From: Eurosta solidaginis
Taxonomy: Eukaryota; Arthropoda; Insecta; Diptera; Tephritidae
Length of the DNA stretch: 64,000 bases
Reading direction: 5' to 3'
NCBI RefSeq assembly: GCF_040869045.1
Contig: NC_090321.1
Location: forward strand, 73,875,183 to 73,939,182
Position 1 is the first letter of the stretch. Each line of letters begins with the position of its first letter. Below the pieces are notes generated by a model. It was given only the letters and a program-made list of their open reading frames with translations, did no database searches and was not told the origin of the DNA. Below, piece after piece: positions 1 through 10,500 of this stretch. Position numbers and translations under genes: made by a program.

Positions 1-9
1 AATGCCTAA

Positions 10-234
10 AGCTGGAGACATTGGTGCTTTATCGGTAACCGTATCGGTAACCTTATAACAGCTGATTCGACCAACATTATGAGAATCAATACAATCGATT
101 ATTGTTGCCGCTAAAGTCGTAACCGTATCGTAGCCAACCAATTGGGTTTTGGTTTACCGTCGTAACGATAAACAGCTGATTACGTTAGGGATACGGATAC
201 AGCGATACGACATACGGCACCAATGACTCCGGCT
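10..234. mobile_element. Harbinger-type MITE, copy A
   Basis: Non-coding element with terminal inverted repeats starting AGCTGGAGACATTGGTGC on the left and the inverse form (CTCCGGCT) on the right. It is flanked by the 3-bp duplication TAA (7-9 and 235-237). Two further copies lie at 283-507 and 50085-50309. A 3-bp T-A-rich TSD and short TIRs are typical of PIF/Harbinger MITEs; the superfamily assignment is inference because no coding sequence is present. The interior carries several GGTAACCGTATCGG-like and CAGCTGATT motifs. Confidence 0.75.
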
Positions 235-282
235 TAAAGCAATTTGTTATAATCCGTAAAAATCAACGGCACTCGCAAGTAT

Positions 283-507
283 AGCTGGAGACATTGGTGC
301 TTTATCGGTAACCGTATCGGTAACCTTTTAACAGCTGATTCGACCAACCTTATGAGAATCAATGCAGTCGATTATTGGTGCCGCTAAGGTCGTAACCGTA
401 TCGTAGCCAACCAATTGGGTTTTGGTTTACCGTCGTAACGATAAACAGCTGATTACGTTAGGGATACGGATACAGCGATACGACATACGGCACCAATGAC
501 TCCAGCT
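283..507. mobile_element. Harbinger-type MITE, copy B
   Basis: Second copy, same orientation and nearly identical to the one at 10-234, separated from it by 48 bp. TSD is TAT (280-282 and 508-510). The different TSD shows it inserted independently rather than arising by tandem duplication. Confidence 0.75.
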
Positions 508-520
508 TATATCGCTGAAG

Positions 521-794
521 CATAGTGTACAAGTACAAGTGTGTTGACTTATCTGTCAAGCATTCTGACAGGCACTCGCTGGATTCGGAATGACAGCGAA
601 TTCAAAATGGATACCATTACAGAATGCTCCGAATGATTGAAAAATTGAAAAAGTCCATACGATTGGTAGTCAAAAATGTTGTCGTTGAGACCAAAAATGC
701 GACTCTAGACCTGAGATTTCCATCAGGTGAGCGAGGCTGTTTGTAGTTTTGACGTTTATCGCTTAGTGAACACACTTGGTATAGGTACACTATG
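521..794. mobile_element. MITE with 8-bp TSD and CATAGTGTAC termini
   Basis: The 274-bp element begins CATAGTGTAC and ends GTACACTATG, with inverted similarity continuing inward (AAGTGTGTT / AACACACTT). It is flanked by a perfect 8-bp duplication CGCTGAAG (513-520 and 795-802). An 8-bp TSD fits the hAT or P superfamilies, and the CAT start leans towards P-like. No coding capacity is seen. Confidence 0.75.
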
Positions 795-1213
795 CGCTGA
801 AGAAGCAACATGGTGTTTGTGTAAAATGTAAAATTTCGTGTAATTATTACATTTTCGGTTAATGTAGTATTTTTGTGCAAAGAAAAAAAATGTTTTGTGG
901 AACTTAAAAGAGTTATGTGTTAAAAAAATAAACGTTCGTTTATGATTAAGAAAATTTACTACTCTCGTTTATTAAAAATGCAATTTTGTGCAATATAAAA
1001 AGATTATAATGTCATGATTAATAAAGGGAAAAGGAAAAAAAGTAAAATTAATACATATGTGACATTAAATATAAATTGAAAAGGTATAAACTAACTGGAC
1101 AAAATTAATATAAATTCAATAAAATATGACAATGGAAATGATGAAGATTCATTACACATATACATAACTGTGATAAAATTTGAGTGCAAATAACGGAACA
1201 TACATATGTACAT

Positions 1214-1301
1214 ATAATCAGATTTTGCATAAAATTGGAACATAAAAGTATGCAAGAAACGGTACATGTAACGGGGTAGAGATTACCTCATATACAATTT
1301 A
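1214..1301. repeat. 88-bp direct duplication, unit 1
   Basis: This segment recurs at 1476-1563 with one visible mismatch (GGGG versus GAGG). The copies are 174 bp apart, in the same orientation. It includes the phrase GGTACATGTAACG. Origin unknown; no TSDs were noticed. Confidence 0.8.
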
Positions 1302-1475
1302 TTTTTACAATTTTACGAGCAAGCAATAAATATTTGGATTTTTTGAGGAACGTATGGCTTAAAGCCCCGCACGGAATCGAAAATGATTTTGAATTAGAAG
1401 GCACCTTTTTCACACTACTAGACTGATAATTATTTACTGAATTTGGCGAATAAAAATATGTATATATGTACATAT

Positions 1476-1563
1476 ATAATCAGATTTTGCATAAAATTGG
1501 AACATAAAAGTATGCAAGAAACGGTACATGTAACGAGGTAGAGATTACCTCATATACAATTTA
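1476..1563. repeat. 88-bp direct duplication, unit 2
   Basis: Near-identical partner of 1214-1301, same strand. Confidence 0.8.
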
Positions 1564-2489
1564 CAAAGTTACATACAAAATCACTGAGGACATATAACGG
1601 AATATAAAACATCTGTATTTTTTAATGTACAGTCTTGTACACATGATGAATTATACCTGACATATAAATGGTGGTGAGGAGAATTATGGTAAAGGCGAAA
1701 AAGTTGTATAAAGAATTATGAAAAAGATAAACAAATTAAAGTGGACAAAAAATACAAATAAACTCAATTTTTACGACCATAATTGCATGATAAAATGATG
1801 TGACAAAGTGGAAAGTATGACACCTTTTATGAAGAATATACATCTGAAAAAATAAGTTTAAGTAAATATTGGCAAAAAAAGCATAAAATAATAACTATAA
1901 CAAGCGCATTGAAGTGTAAATATTAGTAAATAAGCATAGCATAACAATTATAATAAGCGCATTATAATACCTTGTCTAACCTGTTTTCAACTTTACAATT
2001 AAACAAATTTCTACGATTGGAGCTACAACGTTACAATTAAAAAATTAATAATCCACATAAAGAAAACAAGTCACCACTGGAAATTACACAAAAGCTGAAT
2101 TATTTAACAAACAACATGACACAAGATGACTATTTTAATATTATTACAATGGGAGGATGCCTGAAGCCTCTGGCTTGGGCATGATGGGGGTATCACTTGC
2201 TGGATGGGAGTGAAATTATGATACATACATACATAAAAATATAATTCACGATGAATTGCAAATTTTAAAAAGCACATGGTCATATATTTAGCAATTATAA
2301 GGAGAAAAATTGTGCTACGGGTGTTTACTTTGTGACATATGTATGTTAGCTGCTTATGCACGTCTAAATGTTGCAAGTATATTACCCTTATACGTTTGTT
2401 AACCTGGCGATTTAAGAGGCAATTTAAAGGTCCTCTTGCCATTTATTGGAATTGAAAGATTAAATTCCCAAAACTGGAAAAAATAAAAT

Positions 2490-4051
2490 AAAAATCAACG
2501 GTTATATAAAGGAATTCGGGTCAAATATACTTACGACTGATGGAAAAATATTAATTTGTGCTTACTGTGGAATTAAAGTAAATCACGACAAGAAACACCA
2601 CATTCAACAACACCTACAAACGGAAAAGCACAAAACAGCTGTATCATTGAAACTTTCTACGAAGGTGGAACCTGTTACCTCATTTTTAAATACACCGGAT
2701 TCAAACGAATTTTTCCGAGATATCACCAAAATGATGGTAGCCTGCGATATACCATTATTCAAAGCTAACCATACGGAATTCAAATCGTTTATGGCAAAAT
2801 ATGCCCAGAAGAAGGTTCCTTATCAATCAACTATGCGAACACATTATTTAAAGGAAGTTCACGAAAATGTTTTGGAAGAAATTCGGTCGAATATTGGAGA
2901 TAGCAGTATTTTTGTATCAATAGATGAGTCTATTGACAAAGCCGCCAGATATGTCTGCAATGTTGTTGTTGGTCCTTTGCGTCAAGGTGGTCGAGGTTAT
3001 CTCCTATCCTCCGAAGTAATTCCAAAAGTGCCTCAGAAATTGCTAAGCTTTTTGATAATTCCTTGAAGCTGATATTTGTAACAGATGCCGCACCATATAT
3101 GAAAAAAGCGTAGTAGGGATTTAGTTATTTTACCCACGAATAATCCATATTACATGTATTGCTCACGGAGTTCACAGGATATGCGAAAAACTTCGAAACC
3201 AATACGCAAACGTTGACTCCTTAATCGCTAATATAAAAAAAGCATTTTCAAAAAGCCCCTCAAGAATTCGTTTTTTTAAAGAAAATCAACCGGATCTCCC
3301 TCTACCTCCTCAACCTGTAAGTTGTAAATATTTAAAATATATATGCATATATTGTGATTAAAAAAAATTTTGCTTTCAAGGGTCTTAACGCGCTGGGGAA
3401 CTTGGCTTGAGGCAGCATCTTATTTTGCAAAATACTTCAACGAGATCAAAGAAATAGTTGAAGGTCTTGATGACGATGCGTCCTGCATTATTTTTGCGAA
3501 AAAATTGTTTGCAAATAAGGGCATCCGAGAGGAGTTGGCTTATATCCAGGCAAATTTTGGTTTCCTATTAAGCGAGGGAAATGCTTCAGAAAAGAGGTAT
3601 TGTGTTATTCTTATACCTGTGTTTACTCGTATATATAAAGTTTCTAATTTATTGGTTTGTATTTACATAGGTGAACCTATTAGCAATCCATTGGCAATTC
3701 TCAACAACATAGAAAACAATTTAAAACAGGCCAAGGGACCAGTAGCTAAAATTATATTAGAAAAATTTTATAAAATATTCCAATCGAATCAAGGCCTGCA
3801 AGTTATAAAAAAAGTTGCCGCAATTGTGAATGGCGAAAAGTTTGTGGAATTACCAGAAAATATAGCTATAAATGAAGTTGAGGTTTTGAATTGGGCACCA
3901 TTGGTATCTGTAGATGTTGAGAGGACAGTTAATTCCTTCAAAGATATGCTTCGGGATAATCGCATGAGATTACTGCCCGAAAATTTCAAAATGCATTTAG
4001 TAGCATTGTGCTACTATGAAACCACCATATGCGAAAGCAATCAACCAGTTT
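2490..4051 (+). pseudogene. hAT-like / CGGBP1-type transposase relic
   Basis: The translation begins with a C-x2-C...H...H zinc finger (ICAYCG... then paired His, about 2550-2630). A hAT-type catalytic-region-like stretch follows, with DESIDKAARYV and, in a shifted frame, LIFVTDAAPYMKKA. The C-terminus has the dimerisation-like block SVDVERTVNSFKDML. It resembles the CGGBP1-like hAT-derived family. A frameshift near 3030, a TAG TAG pair near 3111-3116 and a further gap break the frame. A credible intron lies at about 3318-3379 (CCT|GTAAGT to TTTCAAG). A second GT/AG pair (3597-3670, 74 bp) would shift the frame, so its use is doubtful. Inactive transposon or dead domesticated copy. Confidence 0.65.
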
Positions 4052-4556
4052 AAATATGTAAATATTTTTGAATATATATGCATACATGTATTTACAATGT
4101 ACATTGTACATATCGAGTATTGTCGGATTGTACACCCATACTTAAATATGTACCAAACAAGACTAAAAAATAAATGCCTTTTTTTTGCCTTTTTTTAAAA
4201 CTAAATTTGCCTATTTCTCAGGTTTTAGCGCCTATAAATCCTATCCCTGTTCATAACACACAATATTCCACTTCTGAAACAGTTTATAAATTTTTGTGTA
4301 GAAATTAAATCGAACGTCACTTTTCCAACAGATGTACATGACAAACAGGCTTAACTTAAAAATAATAAAACAGTAACAAAATTTTAAATAGTATTTTGTG
4401 TAAAATAACTGTAATGTATCGTTTAGGTATATTTTCAAAATACATTTCAACGCATAATTTGACCAAATTTTGTAATTTTCAACTAAAAATGTGAGGCATA
4501 TGACGCTACCTACAAAACTTACAAGACAGCTTATTTTATATGTAAAATTTTCATAA
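4052..4556. other. AT-rich gap downstream of DNA ligase 1
   Basis: Contains the probable 3' UTR of DNA ligase 1 (minus strand) and the 3' edge of the hAT-like relic. It includes short poly-T/poly-A tracts around 4168-4205. No gene is recognised. Confidence 0.4.
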
Positions 4557-7500
4557 TCAATAGAAATCATCATCGTATTCAGCGGCGTTTGATTTTTGAT
4601 TTTTGACTTGATCTTGATTGCGATACATGTAAGCAACTTGTTGAGCAGATGTAGCATCCTCTGCCGATTTATCCTCTCTTATGCGTATAAAGCGAGGAAA
4701 TCTCAACGATATACCTTTCTCTGGATCAATAACACCAATACCAGCCTTGTGTACAGGGCTTAATGAAAGATCTGCACATTTTACTTCCCACACTTGTATC
4801 GCCTCGAACCACGTATCTGGCGCTAGTGCGTTATCAAACCTATAATAGGATTTTGGTGCTGGTATTATGTGCTCTTTGAAGAATTTGGCATGTGCATTTA
4901 GATCCTCATCGCTAAGACCTTGAGATAATTTTATGAAATATGTATATTAAAAATATTACAGGAAATTATTATCATTACCTGTGCCAATTTTACAAATACT
5001 TTGATATTCTTCATTTTCCTCGTCATAACACGCAAGCAGAAAACCACCATATACTCCTGTGCGCTTGCCTTTTCCTATGTAGCCACCGATAACTACAAGA
5101 TCTAGAGAGTCGCCAACGCCTGTCAAATAATCCTTTTTCAGTTTTAACCATTTATGTGATCGTTTCGCAATTTCATAAGAAGCGTCATTATCCAGCGACT
5201 TGATCATAAGACCCTCACAATTTCCTAAAATCAAAGCATGTCTTACATATTTTACATAAAGTGGAAACAATCTTGCAACTAACCTTTAATCGAACTTTCC
5301 AAAAATACTTGTATTTCATCAGGATCGTTAGTGTCAAGCGATGTGGCAAATTGGAACTCTCCCTCGATTTCGTTAAAATTGTCCTTTAATAATTGCCTCC
5401 GTTCAATGAAATCCTTAGATGTTAGTGCTTCGCCATTTAGATACAACAAATCAAAAGCATAAACGCAGACTTGTACTTTAATCTCCTCTAAATCAACATT
5501 TTTCCGTTTCCTAGTACTGAGTACTTGGAAAGGTAGGATTTGCTTTTGCTCAATATCCCAAGCAACAACTTCGCTATCAACAATGTATGAGTGTACGCTC
5601 TCCTTTTTGAACTTTTTAATTCCATTTATTATATCAGGATATTTTGTTGTATTATTTTCTTGATTACGCGAGTATATATTTACACATCCATCTTTATTGC
5701 CATGTATTTGGGCACGTTCACCATCATATTTCCATTCACATGTAATGTTGCCCTTCAAACGGTCCATCACCTCAGATACACCACGCGTAGGATGGGCCAA
5801 CATTGGTTTCAATGGTACTCCAGGTTCCATTGTACAATACTTTAGCATATCATCAATACCATGAGTGAGAAGGGTGGAGATAATTTTGTCGAAATTCGGG
5901 CATTGGCTGCAGTGTAAAATGATGTAAAATATATATGTATGCTAATATTTATATAAGTAAATTTATATAAGTAAACGGCTGATTGACTGTGTTGTATCTT
6001 ATAAGAATGTACTCTGATAACAGCAAAAGAAAGGTGGAATAATTTTCCATGTAAAGCCTTAAACTCAATAGGCCTCGTGTCCTTTCTCGCCAAGACTATA
6101 CAATGGAAGACCACTCAGCATAAGTAAGTGGAACTCCTAACAGCCAAGTTCCTGCTAACGGTTAGCGAGAAAAATAATAATATCTATTGATAGTCGTAAG
6201 TAAGACCAACTGAACCTTAATCAGGTTATGCTACGCCTCACATTTTTAGAAATTTCACGCGCCCAATGCTTTTATTTAATTGTCTGATCAACGCCCTAGA
6301 TTGATGAGGAGTGTGATGACTAGTACCTAGGACCTACCTAATTATTTTCTATCTTTTAGTATTATTATTACTTAATGTAAGTATTGCTTTCAATAAAACC
6401 GTTTAACTTAAAAAAATTTTTTTTATTTATTTTATTATACTGAAATTTCACTAGCAAAATTTGAATTTTTGCGCTCCAAAGTTTTCTGACGTCACCTCTA
6501 ACGGGAAATGAATTTTTGTAATGAAATTTCACTAACAAAATTTAAACTTATGTGCTCCAAAGTATTTTGACATCTCTTCTAACGGGACTAGAATTTTTAT
6601 ACTGAAATTTCACCAGCAAAATTTGAATTTAAGTGCTCCAAAGTATTCTGACGTCACTTCTAACGGGAAATGAATTTTTGTAATGAAATTTCACTAACAA
6701 AATTTGAACTTCTGTGCTCCAAAGTATTTTGACGTCTCTTCTAACGGGACTAGAATTTTTATACTGAAATTTCACTAGCAAAATTTGAATTTATGTGCTC
6801 CAAAGTATTCCGACCTCTACCGGGAAAAGAATTTTTGTAATGAAATTTCACTAAAAAAAATTTGAACTTATGTGCTCCAAAGTATTCTGACGTCTCTTCT
6901 AACGGGACTAGAATTTTTATACTCAAATTTCACTAGCCAAGTTTGAACTTATGTGCTCCAAAGTATTTTGATGTCACTTCTACCGGGAAATTAATTGTTT
7001 ACTAAAATTTCACTAACAAAATTTGAACTTATGTGCTCCAAAGTATTTTGACGTCTCTTCTAACAGGACTTGAATTTTTATACTGAAATTTCACTATCAA
7101 AATTTGAATGTTTGTGCTCCAAAGTATTCTGACGTCACTTCTAACAGGAAATGAATTTTTGTAATGAAATTTCACTAACAAAATTTGAACTTATGTGCGC
7201 CAAAGTATTTTGACGTCTCTTCTAACGGGACTAGAATTTTTATACTGAAATTTCACTAGCAAAATTTGAATTTTTGTACTCCAAAGTATTCTGACGTCAC
7301 TTCTAACGGGAAATGAATTTTTGTAATGAAATTTCACTAACAAGATTTGAACTTATGTGCTCCAAAGTATTTTGACGTCTCTTCTAACGGGACTAGAATT
7401 TTTATACTGAAATTTCACTAGCAAAATTTGAATTTTTGTACTCCAAAGTATTCTGACGTCACTTCTAACGGGAAATGAATTTTTGTAATGAAAATTCACT

Positions 7501-10500
7501 AACAAAATTTGAACTTATGTGCTCCAAAGTATTTTGACGTCTACCGGGAAATGAATTTTTGTAATGAAATTTCACTAAAAAAAATTTGAACTTATGTGCT
7601 CCAAAGTATTTTGACGTCTCTTCTAACGGGACTAGAATTTTTATACTGAAATTTCACTAGCAAAATTTGAATTTTTGTACTCCAAAGTATTCTGACGTCA
7701 CTTCTAACGGGAAATGAATTTTTGTAATGAAATTTCACTAACAAAATTTGAACTTATGTGCTCCAAAGTATTTTGACGTTTCTTTTAACGGGACTTGAAT
7801 TTTTATACTGAAATTACACTACCAAAATTTGAATTTATGTGCTCCAAAGTATTCTGACGTCACTTCTAAAGGGAAATGAATTTTTTTAATGAAATGTCAC
7901 TAACAAAATTTGAACTTATGTGCTCCAAAGTATTTGACGTCACTTCTAGCGGGAAATGAATTTTTTACAGAAATTTCAATAACAAAATTTGAACTTATGT
8001 GCTCCAAAGTATTTTGATGTCACTTCTACCGGACTGTATCTAATACTTGTTCAAAGAGCCAAATCGGACAGACAAGTACGATTTTTTTGAATATCTCATT
8101 TTTTGCGACACCTAGCCTGAATTTTTTTTACTAAAGCGGTTTCTATTTCTGTATGTCAAATATGATTTCCAAATATGAGCCAAATCGGACCATAAATACG
8201 ATTTTTGTGAATATCTCGATCCTTGCACCACCTAGCGGCGATTTTTTCATAGGTCGCTTTCTATTCATGTATGTATAATGTGTTCCAAATATGAGCCAAA
8301 TCGGACCACAAATACGATTTTTGTGAATATCTCGACCCATGCGCCGCCTAGCGGCGATTTTTTCTTATTATTGCATTGTCATCGGGTTCTGAACTATATT
8401 CCAAGTTTCAAGCTTGTAGCTTATCGGAAAGTCACTTAAATTTTAATTACAAAATTCGCGCTGGCCGTGCAGCCTGTCAAGTCAACCTAAATAAAACCGT
8501 TTAAAAAGGCTATGGGCACCGTACGCTACTTGACTGCTGTATATACGACGACTAGCAGAGTTTAATTGCGAAGGTGAAAAAGATAGCATGCCATTGCATG
8601 TAAGACGCAATCAACAGAGCAATCGCAACTTCCGCGAAGACGATAAAAAATTTAAACATTATCTGGCTTAACTTGCTAGATTATGTTACGCGAATGTATG
8701 AAGACACTCCGCCCCAGATTTGTGTATCAAAGCAATAGTCGTATTGGTTTAGCAGCTGCAGAAACAACAACCTAACTTTGTGCTACGTGTATGTCATAAT
8801 AACAATAAATTGTGTTTTAGATCTTACCAGTAAGCCGTTTTAAGTATAAAAGTAATATCCTCGATATCTTTTTTTTTATCACCTTCAGATTGTTTCTTCT
8901 TTTTCGTTTTCTCATCATATGCTCTGCTATGCACTAATGCTGTGGCCAATGCTTGAAATAAACTTTTTTCTGCAATACCTATTCTCATTTTTCCAATTAA
9001 TGATCGTATAATATAACGTGCCTCAGAATATCGCGATGCTACGAAAAGATCATGTATAATAGGTGATTTAGCTTTACCAGAACTTTTTGCAATTGTTCGC
9101 AATTTTTGATACACATTTTGCACCGTCAGTGGCTTTGGTGTAAACATCATGCGTTGCGAAACTCTTGAACGTTCAGCAACAATACCCAAGTCGCCGATTT
9201 CTTGAGTTTGTGTTTTTATAAATTTTAGCTCACGTCCGGTGGATACAGCTATAACTTTCATTAGTGTAGTTTCAGCGACACCCAGCTCAACTCCTGTAAA
9301 TAAGTAATCAAATTTATTAAATGAAGTAATTCCGTAGTCATCGAAAAATGATTTATTTCCAATTTTATCATAATTCAGTTATTTGGTTTAATCTGTTTAC
9401 GGTTTTGAAGAGGTTATCTACTCACCATATGATTATAAAAAACATTTCTGAAGACGAGATCTACAAACCCCCAGCGTATTAGGGGGTTTGGAATATACCC
9501 ACGGCAGGTATACTTGTCGTAAGAGGCGACTAAAATACGGGAATGATTCAAGGGGTCGCAAGCGCAGTTTATAATTACCGTGATTGTCGGGCTTGTGCCT
9601 TAATGGTGCTTGTTACCTACCGGATCTAGGACCATCAACATCGATAACACTCTTTATCGCTACAACAACAACAACAACAACGAGCTCTATCAATGTTTAC
9701 TTCCTTGGGAAATCTTTCATTCGATTTGTTATTAACTTGACGTGGAGATAGTAAACTTGGAGCATACTTCAGAATCCATTGAAAATTTAACATAAAATGA
9801 AATAATGTTTCACTAGATGGCGCAAGGATCGTGACATTTAAAAAAAATATTGTCCAAGCAAGTTTTAAGTAAATTCCCGGTGAGGTAGAGACTTGAAACT
9901 TTAAACACAGCTTGGACCCCTATTTAAATGCAATAAAATATGTTATTGAAGAATCATATGCGATTGGGAATATTTTTATGGTTGTTGTAGCAGTGCTTAT
10001 GATTATGATCGGTTTTTATAACCTAGGAAGCCGAAGATTTGAACAAACCTTAGGCCACTATTTGTTTCTAATATTCAGGATAAAAAAATCTTTTAGATGG
10101 GCAGAGAGAGAGAAAGGTCGGTCGATTTTTATTTAACTTCTTAATGCGCTTGAGACTTGAAACCCTACAAAATATTTAAGTAGCAATGCAACAAAAGTAG
10201 GAAAGAAACCTGGGCATCCCAACAGACGACTGATTGATGAGGCCATACCTCCCTGGGGCTTAAGGAGTCATCTCCGTAAGCATTATGTGGTAATATGGCA
10301 CCTAAAAACACAGCCGTATGGTGCAAAAAAGCACAAGCAGGTCCTCAGTGATATCCACAAACAGGCGTTGTTGTTGTTGTTGTAGCGATTAGGTTACTCC
10401 CCGAAGGCTTTGGGGAGTGTTATCGATGTGATGGTCCTTTGTCGGATACAGATCCGATACGCTCCGGTAACAGCACCATTAAGGTGCTGGCCCGACCATC

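Larger units (their letters stand above)
803..2489. other. AT-rich non-genic stretch
   Basis: No convincing gene was found. The stretch is strongly AT-rich, with short open frames that lack codon bias or recognisable motifs. The only structure noted is an 88-bp direct duplication (listed separately). Confidence 0.5.

Noticed and set aside
3597..3670. Second intron of the hAT-like relic
   Set aside because: GT/AG ends are present but removing 74 bp breaks the otherwise open downstream frame; left undecided.
6430..8033. CRISPR-like array
   Set aside because: Monomers are contiguous satellite without spacers, in an animal intron.
9912..10136. 74-codon frame with a hydrophobic stretch in a DNA ligase 1 intron
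   Set aside because: AT-driven hydrophobicity inside an intron; no motif or codon bias.
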